Origin: Boothiomyces macroporosus
Taxonomy: Eukaryota; Chytridiomycota; Chytridiomycetes; Rhizophydiales; Terramycetaceae
Reading direction: 5' to 3'
Length of the DNA: 64,000 nucleotides
Assembly (NCBI GenBank): GCA_027604185.1
Contig: JADGKB010000035.1
Coordinates: 1-64,000 of the forward strand
Shown: piece by piece, positions 51,964 through 60,499 of the stretch
Numbering within the stretch: the first letter of the stretch is position 1
Layout of the letters: the number at the start of each line of letters is the position of its first letter
The notes under the pieces: model-generated
What the model saw: the letters and a program-made list of their open reading frames with translations, nothing else
What the model was told of the DNA's origin: nothing
The model's database searches: none
Position numbers and translations under genes: made by a program

Positions 51964-52472
51964 TTATAGAACAAAAGCGAGAACACAGGCTAGCAGCATT
52001 TGGCTAGCAACTGTTGGAGTGCCAAAACTATCAAATACTGTGGTAGAGTTTCTGCTCGCTGTTACACTGGCGAAACCATCTGACCCAGATGAAAGATCTA
52101 CAATCTGGCCACTAGAGCTAATTGTAACAGTAGAATCCCTTCCGTCACCACTTGGCCCACAAAACTCACTCTTTAAATTCGTAAAATTTCCAAACAAAGG
52201 ATCACTATTGCAAAAGTTGTTGTAGCTAAAATTAATAGTGAATACCATAGTTGTACATTTCTAAAGAAGCTGCATAAACAGTAAGACCTGGTGGTAGCTG
52301 CTTGGCACGCGTGTACTGGGTCGACTTGGTTTGCTGGTAGAGTTGCTCCTTTGGCATCAACTACAGAGTTGTGGATGCAGGAATTGAACGGTGCGATTAC
52401 AGATGCTCCACATGAGATTGCTGGTGTTTGATCGGCGTATATTCCCAACACCAATAATGAAAAATGTAACAT
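51964..52472 (-). CDS. Secreted 8-Cys protein B with GPI-type end
   Basis: Exons 52472..52246 and 52225..51964, a 20-nt intron; 162 residues. It is a clear paralogue of the gene at 49554: SCGASVIAPFNSCIHNSVVD versus TCDSPVLAPFTSCIHNTVVN, and both share FCGPSGDGRD. The intron lies at the identical position (inside the codon of the sixth Cys). Signal peptide at the start and hydrophobic end (ASQMLLACVLAFVL). Function unknown; a wall or surface protein is likely. Confidence 0.72.
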
Positions 52473-52595
52473 TAGTAAAAGTTATTTGTTTGACATCAGG
52501 TGTAGAAGCTAAACAATGCCAAATACAACAACTAGTCCAGAGAAATTTAAAAGAGATTAATAGTAGCTCGATCGACACTTGGTTTATTAATTGAA

Positions 52596-53705
52596 TTAAA
52601 ATTCTTCATCGATAGTAAATTGAAGAGTTTCCGTTCGCTGCTTTACTGGAGTCAAAGCAGCAATCTTTGCATCTCCTGCATGATGAGTACCAATTTCAGC
52701 ATTATATACTTGTTCTACCCAAGGTAAAGGATCTTTTCCTTGATACAATACACCGCACCCTAAAAGCTTTGACAAGTCATTAGCAGAGTTCATAATCTTC
52801 ATTTTCAACACATCAAAATCAACTGCGATCCTTCCAATAGAAAGAGAACCAGCGGATAACTCGCAAAGATCATCTACCAAGGATTTCTCAATACTAGCAG
52901 CCTCGGCAATCATCGATCGGATATCAGATTCAGGAACCACGTTGGCCAAATGTAACTTTAGATTATTGTAAAACTTCAAATAAATATCATAGTCGTGTCT
53001 AAATTTGGCAGCTAGATTTAATAGTAATTTACCAGTATTGACCAAACCAGGCATGAATTTGTTTCCAGGACCAGCTAAATGGAAAATCAAGGTGAAAATA
53101 GTAGACTGGAATATACCCAAGTAAACAATGTATGCAACCAATCTCTTTGAAAAGTGATCGTCAGTGTCTGTCAGATACTTTTCAACCCAAGACATCTTGC
53201 GACCAACGCTAGTCAACCTGGAAACCAATTCAAGAGTATCGGTTCTGTATTCTTCTTGATCAACAGTCAACATGTCCAACAACAAAGAAACGGTTTCAGC
53301 ATGAATGTTTTGCTGCATGATTTGGAAACCAAAGAAACATCTCGCTTCAGGAATTTGAATTTCATTGCTGAATTTGCTAGGAATAGCAGCATCATACATA
53401 GAGTCAACGGTACACAGTAAAGACAAGAGCTGGATAATATGCGCTTTGGTCTTTCCTTCAAGGGCTTGATATCCTTGAAGATCATCGTGAAGATCAATTT
53501 CTTCAGCGGTCCAGAATTTCGCTTCAGCGTTCTTGTAATACTGCCACAACTACCTTTAAAAAATATTTACGTCGTTATATTGAATTGGGAAGAGGACAAA
53601 CCGGGAATGGTTTTCGGCAAGCATCGGCTCTGGCTTGTAAGTCTTTTTGTCTTTGAGATCAAAGTCTTGGAGGTTCTTCATAATATCGAAAGCAGATGAA
53701 TCCAT
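52596..53705 (-). CDS. Degenerate ribonucleotide reductase R2 subunit (Rnr4-like)
   Basis: Exons 53705..53571 and 53549..52596, a 21-nt intron; 362 residues. The R2 fold is plain (FWTAEEIDL, IQIPEARCFFGFQI, a C-terminal LQFTIDEEF peptide for R1 binding). However, the expected ENIHSExY reads QNIHAETV, so one metal-ligand Glu is Gln and the radical Tyr is Val; the AAVEGIFF Glu is Leu (IVYLGIFQ); and the SRDEGLH ligands are not preserved (NLAAKFRHDY). The first Asp ligand (in EEIDL) remains. This is the pattern of yeast Rnr4, a structural partner of a canonical R2. A normal R2 must then be encoded elsewhere. Confidence 0.85.
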
Positions 53706-53828
53706 TTAAAAAGTTTAGTTTTCTGGACATTGGCATCGGACAAATTGACTAATGCATAACAGTCTCTCACTGGTGATTAAGCTTACATGCGCTAGTGTAC
53801 ACGATGGACAGGAAAAGACGTTTATAAT

Positions 53829-54350
53829 TTATTCTGGTTTCAGTGGAATAACGAATGGCTTGACCAAGAACCCATCGTCAACTTTCAAAGTAAACGCAAC
53901 CGCCGCTTCCTTTTCCAAATCATAATACTTTGTATAAGCCATCGCGATATACCACTGCGACTGTTTATCTTCCTCTTCATTCAAAAGCGCGCAACGAATT
54001 TTGACATCTACTTGTCCTCCAGCCATTAAAAAATCTGGATTAATCATATTATCCAAATCTGAAGGACGAGAGAAATCAAATTGAACTAATCGTCTTCCAT
54101 TAAGTTCAATTTGCCCAATTGGCATTGTAGAATGCTGAATCAGTATCGACTTGTATCGCTCGTCGTTCTGAAATAAATCTGCTAATGTCTTGAATTTTTT
54201 GAATGAAGCGCAGTATTTCTGATGGTTGGTATGGTCTTTTTTCAAACAGTCTTTCGAGCAGTAACAGCACTGCTGGCATTCAGTGCATAGCCGCAAATTC
54301 TCTGTCGCTTCACATACAGCACAGGAATGCGTATAAGAATCAAAATCCAT
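53829..54350 (-). CDS. MYND zinc-finger protein
   Basis: A 173-residue intronless protein. Residues 10-47 form a MYND finger (CAVCEATENLRLC, CYCSKDCLKKDH, HQKYC) with the full Cys/His set. The C-terminal 120 residues are a beta-rich region without a recognised family. MYND fingers bind proline-rich peptides and often recruit corepressors or chaperones. The ATG lies 29 bp from the ATG of the divergent zinc-finger gene. Confidence 0.75.
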   Translation of the reverse strand: MDFDSYTHSCAVCEATENLRLCTECQQCCYCSKDCLKKDHTNHQKYCASFKKFKTLADLFQNDERYKSILIQHSTMPIGQIELNGRRLVQFDFSRPSDLDNMINPDFLMAGGQVDVKIRCALLNEEEDKQSQWYIAMAYTKYYDLEKEAAVAFTLKVDDGFLVKPFVIPLKPE

Positions 54351-54379
54351 TTTAGTTTTTTTTCAAAACTTTTTCGTGG

Positions 54380-55012
54380 ATGACTGAGAGTTCTGATGAA
54401 TTGACCAAATCAGAGTATGGATCCGAATACTCTTTGTGTTCTATCAGGGGAGGCGAACCAGTATTTCCTGAAAATGCGGATGTGTCTGCAGATTCCTTGT
54501 TAAAGTCCGAAAGTTCAATTTTGACCAATGAAAGCTTAATGGACTGTGAAAAAGATATAAATGAATTGACTACCGATTTCCTCAAGTGTAACACCAAGCA
54601 ATGCCCAAGTTGTGGAATCCATATCATGAAAGAAGGCGGTTGCGATTACCAAATATCTTGTTTTTGTCAAGCAAAGTTTTGCTGGAGCTGTTTGAGAACT
54701 GGCGGACATTTTAAATGTAAATATAAGTTGTAATTGAAATTTCTCACGCCAATCTATGCAAAGGCTATTTTCATTCACAGTTACAGCAATTTGGATAGCC
54801 CACCAGATAAAGAGGAGGAGGAGCTTACGATCGCTTACTTGAAGGTCAACACCAAGCCATGTCCTAAATGTAAAGTCCTAATTGAAAAGAATGGCGGCTG
54901 CTCTTCAATGACTTGTACAATTTGCCATTGTACACTCTGCTGGAAATGTCTAAAGGTGTACAACCTGCCTCAAGATGGAAGAATAGTGGCATCGAAATAC
55001 TGCCTGCACTAA
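54380..55012 (+). CDS. Tandem RBR-type (RING2-like) zinc-finger protein; junction uncertain
   Basis: Two similar zinc-finger units lie in the same frame: KQCPSCGIHIMKEGGCDYQ...FCWSC (to 54700) and KPCPKCKVLIEKNGGCSSMT...LCWKC (to 54960). Both match the RING2/IBR-C pattern of RBR ubiquitin ligases, but no RING1 is seen. A TAA at 54731..54733 separates them. No ~20-nt intron removes it; a 51-nt (GTAATT...CACAG) or 54-nt intron would, keeping frame. Otherwise the gene is interrupted by a nonsense codon. The acidic N-terminal 55 residues are disordered. Confidence is in the fingers, not in the exon structure. Confidence 0.5.
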
Positions 55013-55039
55013 TAAATTGCAATTTTTGATCAGAGGGTT

Positions 55040-58000
55040 TTATTTTGTAGAGTCTAAGAGGTACTGAATTGCTTCCTGCACATTAAAGGAATATATTTCA
55101 AGAGCGTTTAATGCTTGTTCTGCTATTAAGAATAATTACCTTTAGAGAAGCCTAAAGCTATAATTTGTGTCACTTCTGGAATATCTGGTGAGTTTGTGCG
55201 TTGAGGTGGTGGTTGGTTAAATGCATTTGAAAAATCTACAGATCCGAATGGATCACCAGTGTCTAATTTCGCATTTGCAGGTGGCGGAGCTCCAAATATA
55301 TCGTCAAGGTTTGGTGTTGGGGCAGGGAATGCAGGGACACTTGATGCTGGTGGGAAGGCTGGTGTGTTCCCAAATGCTTCATTAAAATCACCAAAGCTAG
55401 ACTCTTTTGGCGGATTAGAAGCAAAGAACGTATTTCCAGTCTTTGAAGGTGAAATTGGAGCAAAGGAAGTATCAAAGGTGAATTTGGAATCAAAATCTCT
55501 GGTATTAGGTCTTTGGACTGTGCCAGCACTACCAGACATGATCGACCCATCCACAGGTGGTTTTAAATCTTTAGTTTGGAATGCTTTGGCCATTTCAGCT
55601 GCCATGTCCAGACTATCTACAGAATTTCCTCTTGCCATGTTTGACTGTTTCAAGCTTGAAACCTTTTCTGTGGGTGGAAAAGCTGCATCAAAGTCGGACA
55701 TGGAAGATTTTGCAGGCAGTGATTTAGGGGTTTGAACTGTTGCTGAATTCAAAGTTGGGGTAGCTTCAGGGGCAGATTTTGTACTTTTGGTAGGAGAATT
55801 TTGTTCTTTCATGAGGTCATTAGAAGGACTTTTTTTTGGTTTGTTTGATTCAAGAAGGGAATCTAAATCCATACTATCTCGTTTGACTTTTTCGGCTTTA
55901 TCTACATTCTTGCTGGTATTGGAAAATAGCGAGCTTGCAGATTTTGGTCCTTCATCAAGTTTCTTCTCCATGCCAGTAGTGATCGGCTTTAAAGGTTCAG
56001 TTTCAACTGAGGTTATTGGCCGAGCTGGTTTTGTATCAGCAGATGGAATAGCAGGAGGGGGACTATTTGGAAATTCAATATCAGAAACCATGGCAGATAT
56101 TTGTTCTTTTTCCAAAGCCAGGTTGGTCATTGAGTTGGAGAGCATCTCGGATTTCTTTAGTTGACTTTGTCGTTCTTTCTCTGCTTGAGCAATTTTTTCT
56201 CTTTCCCTGACAATAATAGCTTCTTGCACAGAGGCTTGTTGTTCCAACTGAATTACACGTTTGCGTTCCTGTTCCAGCTTATGAGTTTCTTGCTCGAGAT
56301 TATATTTCACTTGCTTGTAGTCTTGTTGGGTGCTTTCCAACAATTTCATGTTGACATCAACAAAAGTCTGTTGTTGTTTTACTTCTTGCGCAATCTTGTT
56401 TGCTTCAGCTCTCATCATGTTAGCTTCATCTGTTAGTTCAGATATTTTCTTTTTGTATTCGGCAATATCAGTCTGCTGCTTTTCTTTTTGCTTGGTTAAA
56501 TTTTCCATTTCAGCTTTTACCATTTTCAATGCTTCCTTATATTGATTTAATTCCGCTTCAGCTATTTGCAAAGTTTGGGATTCGCGATAAATGATTGCTT
56601 GAGTATCCCTAACCAGTTCTAAATCAGCTTCATAGGTTGCACGCAACTGCGATAATTCAACACTGATTGCATTACGTTTTTCTGTTACTGATTTATACTC
56701 TGCTTCAACAGCCTCTCTTTTCTTTTTGAGCTCCTCTGCGCTAGGTTTTAAATCCATTAATTGCGCTTCAAATACTTCCAATTCTTGCTTCCTTACACTT
56801 AGGGTTTGTTCTCGTAAAGCAATTTCTTTTAGTTCCAAATTATTAGTAGGGGCAGTGAAAGAGGTACCCAACGGTCCTAAAGCAGGAACTGAAGATGGAA
56901 GACCACCTAGGTCAGCGATGGGATTGAATTTCTTTTCAAGCATCGGAGTATTCTTTTGTAAAGTTGGCGATAATGGATTAAAAGGTAAACTTGCAGGTGC
57001 CAAAGCTGGAGTGCTTAATCCAGAAATGGAAGGAGTACTTGGCGCAATAGGATCGGAAAGAGAAAGTAAATCCTGTACTGGTGCAGTGACTTTTGGTCCA
57101 GTTGTAGGAATTTGAGCGCCAGTCATACGTTTCTTGATCAAGTGCATTGCAGAGATAAATCCATCTTTGTTGATAAACCCAGACTTTTTAGTATCAACTA
57201 GCTCCCAAATTTGAGCCAGTTCATTTGGAGGCAGCTTTGATTTTAAAAAGAATGAAGAGCAATCTCCACCTAAGTTAAAATAGTTTAACCATTTAATAAT
57301 CCTTTCTTTTCCTTGTCTAGAGTATCGAAAAACCCAGAATATTGAGATTTCTCCAAGTCTGTAATCCCTGCTTGCAAGTTGGTGGCAGAAGGTAAAGGTA
57401 AGGCGGTAAATGGCAAATTGGCAGAATCAACCGTATTGGATCTAACTGGTGTTTTTTCAGGTAGTAATGAACCTGGAGTAGGCAGTAGTATCCCAGGTGG
57501 TAATGTGGCAGGCACTCCAGTAAGAGTTCCTACTTTGATTCTGGCCAAGATGACCATTCCAACAATAAACTGATTCACATTAAATTTCCCATCCTTATCA
57601 ATCAGCGTCCACACTTTTCCCAATGTTTCCGGAGACAGATTTGACTTTACGAAGATATCTTTGACTTGCGTTGCGTTTAAATGACCATCCACTGGACTAC
57701 ATTAACAAAAAGTACCCAGCTTGATCAAAAAACATTGTAAATTTCTGTCTTTCATCCGCAGTAATTGTAAATTCCTTTTCTTCATCATTAAATCCTTTGA
57801 ATATGGGTAGCGGTGTAGGAAGCGATAAACTAGATGCTGCGATAGTACCACCAATTTGACCTAAACTGACATATTTCATTGCTTTGTTGAAATCCGCTTG
57901 CTTTAGATATCCCTTCTTGTCTTCGTCGACCAGCTCCCATATCAAGGAGAGTTTGGATTGCTCCAACCCTGATTTGGTAAGCAGAGACACCATTTTCTGA

Positions 58001-58114
58001 GGGGTAATAATCCCCAAGTTTTCTGTATCCAATTGCTTGAACCATTTTGCATATTGTGCTAGTTCTGTTGGAGTGAAATCTAAGTTAATTCGACGGCGTA
58101 CTTTCTTGATTCAT
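55040..58114 (-). CDS. EDE1: EH-domain endocytic scaffold (Ede1/Eps15-like)
   Basis: Five exons: 58114..58102, 58079..57716, 57696..57290, 57269..55140, 55119..55040; introns of 22, 19, 20 and 20 nt; 997 residues. The first exon encodes four codons plus one base (MNQE). Three EH domains (from FTPTELAQYAKWFKQLD, TITADERQKFTMFFDQAG and LEKSQYSGFFDTLDKEK) are followed by a Pro-rich linker, a long coiled coil (about 400-590), Ser/Pro-rich regions with DPF, and a C-terminal UBA (IIALGFSKEQALNALEIYS). Ede1 nucleates clathrin-coated pits by binding NPF motifs and ubiquitinated cargo. The last intron completes the UBA. Confidence 0.92.
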
Positions 58115-58160
58115 TCCGTAATGAGGTTGAGAAATTCTGGCAGCCACAAGTGATACAAAC

Positions 58161-58243
58161 TTAATCAGCATACAAATATTCTTAATACGAATGCAAATGC
58201 TCCTAATAGGAATGCAAATGTTCTTAATAGGAGACAAATGGTC
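58161..58243. repeat. Four tandem ~21-bp units
   Basis: Units of the form TTAATAGGAATGCAAATGNTC at 58161, 58182, 58203 and 58224; the middle two are the most alike. Confidence 0.8.
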
Positions 58244-58350
58244 TTGATTGGAAATTAATTATCATTTGACTGCCCTGGTTTACTACAGAGAAATATTCTT
58301 GTAGAGTCCACAAAAGAGAGTACTAGTCTCAATTTGAGACTAACCCAAAC

Positions 58351-58416
58351 ATAATATCGTCATATTATCCGCATAATATCGCTGTATTATCCGCATAATA
58401 TTCACATATTATCCGC
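58351..58416. repeat. Three tandem 22-bp palindromic units
   Basis: Each unit is ATAATAT, 4-6 variable bases, ATTATCCGC, so that the flanks form an inverted repeat. Units start at 58351, 58373 and 58395 with no gaps. Confidence 0.85.
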
Positions 58417-58422
58417 ATAATT

Positions 58423-58617
58423 ATGGGGGATAATATTAGGAAATTGTTCTCACCCTCTACTATTGACGTATACTCGTTCTTGCTGTATCAAGAATACTAT
58501 GCGCATCTCTCTCGTCTATCTAGACACCAGGGAGCAACACCAATCAGTAGAGAATTTAGAAATCTACAATTTCGTTTTTTTTCAATTCTAAAATTATGGA
58601 AGGACAAGTACCATTAA
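58423..58617 (+). CDS. Doubtful 64-residue frame with weak HMG-box resemblance
   Basis: An ATG frame directly after the palindromic repeats. The stretch VYSFLLYQEYYAHL then PISREFRNLQ has the look of an HMG-box start, but the box Trp is absent and the rest does not align well. It overlaps the first exon of Pab2 in another frame. Possibly a decayed fragment or a chance frame. Confidence 0.2.
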   Translation: MGDNIRKLFSPSTIDVYSFLLYQEYYAHLSRLSRHQGATPISREFRNLQFRFFSILKLWKDKYH

Positions 58618-59128
58618 TTTAACATCAGCCAGATATAAACAAGAGACAACAAGAGTCGGAACAAGAAGCACAGAAAATCAAAGAACTACAAGCCCAAGCC
58701 GAACAACAGCAAGCAGACGAACTAGCTCGCCATGAAATAGATTCAAGATCTATTTACATTGGAAATGTATTCCCTTTTAACTCAGGTTGATTATTCAGCA
58801 ACTCCGGAAGAGATTCAAGCTCACTTTCAATCCTGTGGGACTATTAATAGAGTTACAATTCTATGCGACAAGTATACTGGGCATCCTAAAGGGTAAACTA
58901 TACTAAACCAGATTTGCGTATGTGGAATTTGCTGACGTTCAATCTGTAAAGAACTCTATTGCTCTGCATGAAACTATGTTTAAGAATAGGGTCATTACTG
59001 TCTCTTCAAAGAGAACCAATGTTCCATTTTTCATGAGAGGAAGAGGAAGGGGAAGAGGCAGAGGCTTTCCTCGTGGAAGAGCGAGAGGTACTTTTAGAGG
59101 TCGCAGAGGGTTCCACCAGCCTTATTAA
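58596..59128 (+). CDS. PAB2: Nuclear poly(A)-binding protein Pab2 (PABPN1)
   Basis: Exons 58596..58607, 58629..58766, 58786..58892, 58912..59128; introns of 21, 19 and 19 nt; 157 residues. The first exon encodes only MEGQ. An acidic/Gln coiled coil is followed by a single RRM ([18 protein letters not shown], then GHPKGFAYVEF, then [13 protein letters not shown]) and an RG-rich C-terminus ([15 protein letters not shown]). This is the exact architecture of PABPN1/Pab2, which binds nuclear poly(A) and guides polyadenylation and exosome decay. Confidence 0.93.
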
Positions 59129-59332
59129 TTGTAATTTAAAAATAAATATAGCAAATAGTATTGATATTGTTGCAATTTGAAAATTCTGTATGACAGTAAT
59201 AAAGTGTGATTTAGAACTATAGATTGTCGCAGTAATGATAGAATGAAATATATTAAGGCAATTAGAATGAAAAATACTATTCAGAATGAAATATAAAACA
59301 AATTATAATAGAACTAGAGTATGATTTTTCAT

Positions 59333-59757
59333 TTATTCAACTGCGCGAATAGAGAATTCAGGATTGCCAGCATCGCCAGTAGGATCTAAATGTGGAGCAG
59401 AAGCCTTGTACTTGTATCTCTTGTTAATCACTGGTGGTTCAAAACTATCCCTAGATTAACAATAATTACCCTTTACCAATCAACTTGACATCATTAGGGC
59501 TAAATACAACAGTTTGTGGGTACTGTCTTCTAGTATCCTTTTCGTAATATCTATTCTTGAACAGTTTCTCTGTCTTTGGTGGTTGATATTCCGGTTGGTT
59601 TCCAGGAGAGACTTTGCGGTATTCGAATGCTTGTGGAGTAGAGTTTGGTGATTCCGGGTTGACTCTGATTAACCATTTGAGGTCAGAGAATTTCGTTGGA
59701 ACTGCGTTAATCAGAATTACTTCCTCCAAAATGTTTTGTAATGAATCTTGCCAACAT
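59333..59757 (-). CDS. Complex I accessory subunit NDUFA7-like
   Basis: Exons 59757..59721, 59701..59470, 59450..59333; two introns of 19 nt; 128 residues. The start (MLARFITKHFG) is an amphipathic, mitochondria-like end. The core YQPPKTEKLFKNRYYEKDTRR followed by QYPQTVVF...VKLIGKG matches the NDUFA7/B14.5a pattern (QPPP..L, NNYY.xRDGRR...PP..., K.L..G). The start codon lies 15 bp from the ATG of the divergent peptidase gene. Before splicing the DNA shows a different in-frame ATG at 59801, which would give an unconvincing N-terminus. Confidence 0.6.
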
Positions 59758-59772
59758 TTGATTAAGAAAAAA

Positions 59773-60417
59773 ATGAAGGAATGTGAATTTTGTAAAATCA
59801 TTACTGAAGAGCAAGATCATCGGTGTCAGTACAGTCAATTCATATCTCTTGGGAAATCCTTACAGTTGATTTGTAGGCCTTGTCTGTTCCATAGAGCTCC
59901 AAACAACTGGTCGTGCGGCTACCAAAACTTTCTCACTATAACTTCAGAATTTACCAATTTACCTAAAAATATTCGCCAAATTCAATATGCTCTCCATGAA
60001 GCATGGAAGGCTGGATTCGATATTCAAGGCGGGCAAGACTTTAATTTTCAAATTATAGATACAAAGAAGTGGATTGGAACTACTGAAGTATCAACTATAC
60101 TCAACTACCTCTGTATCAAGAATATCATCTATGATTTTCATAATTTAGTGAACAATACATTGCTGGTTGAATTCCTCCAGAATTATTTCAAAACCAAACA
60201 GTACGCACTCTACCTGCAGTACGAAGGGCACAGTAGGACAGTAGTTGGGATTGATGAAAAGTATGTGTATTACTTTGATCCTGCAAAGAGTGGTTGGAGC
60301 AGGGAAACATTTGATAAATTAAACAAAAAGCAATATTCGTGTTTACAAATTGTGGGGGAAATGACTAGGGAAGAATCCATCCAATATAAAGTACTACGTT
60401 CAGTAAGAATCCCCTAA
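59773..60417 (+). CDS. C78 cysteine peptidase (ZUFSP/Mug105-like)
   Basis: A 214-residue intronless protein. It opens with a Cys pair (CEFCKII), followed by the catalytic Cys in NNWSCGYQNF, then AWKAGFDIQG, KKWIGTTEVSTIL, YDFH and LQYEGHSRTVVGIDEK with the catalytic His, and FDPAK. This is the ZUP1/ZUFSP branch (fission yeast Mug105), which cleaves long K63-linked ubiquitin chains in the DNA-damage response. The usual N-terminal zinc fingers and MIU of animal ZUP1 are absent. The ATG at 59773 is preferred; an in-frame ATG at 59731 would overlap the divergent gene's first exon. Confidence 0.82.
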   Translation: MKECEFCKIITEEQDHRCQYSQFISLGKSLQLICRPCLFHRAPNNWSCGYQNFLTITSEFTNLPKNIRQIQYALHEAWKAGFDIQGGQDFNFQIIDTKKWIGTTEVSTILNYLCIKNIIYDFHNLVNNTLLVEFLQNYFKTKQYALYLQYEGHSRTVVGIDEKYVYYFDPAKSGWSRETFDKLNKKQYSCLQIVGEMTREESIQYKVLRSVRIP

Positions 60418-60499
60418 TTGAATATCATATTTTGTAATAAAGTAAATAAGGCTGCAGCATTAAAGTTTACGGTTAACCTTAACGTAACTTTTTTTTTAC

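Larger units (their letters stand above)
58115..58595. other. Repeat-rich divergent promoter region
   Basis: 480 bp between the Ede1-like and Pab2 starts, with two tandem repeat arrays (58161..58243, 58351..58416), a GTCTC/GAGAC hairpin at 58326..58340 and a doubtful short open frame at 58423..58617. Confidence 0.6.

Noticed and set aside
58161..58243. CRISPR-like array
   Set aside because: Units are direct head-to-tail repeats without unique spacers, in a eukaryotic genome.
58423..58617. HMG-box gene
   Set aside because: Key aromatic position missing, length too short, and overlap with the first exon of Pab2; kept only as a low-confidence frame.
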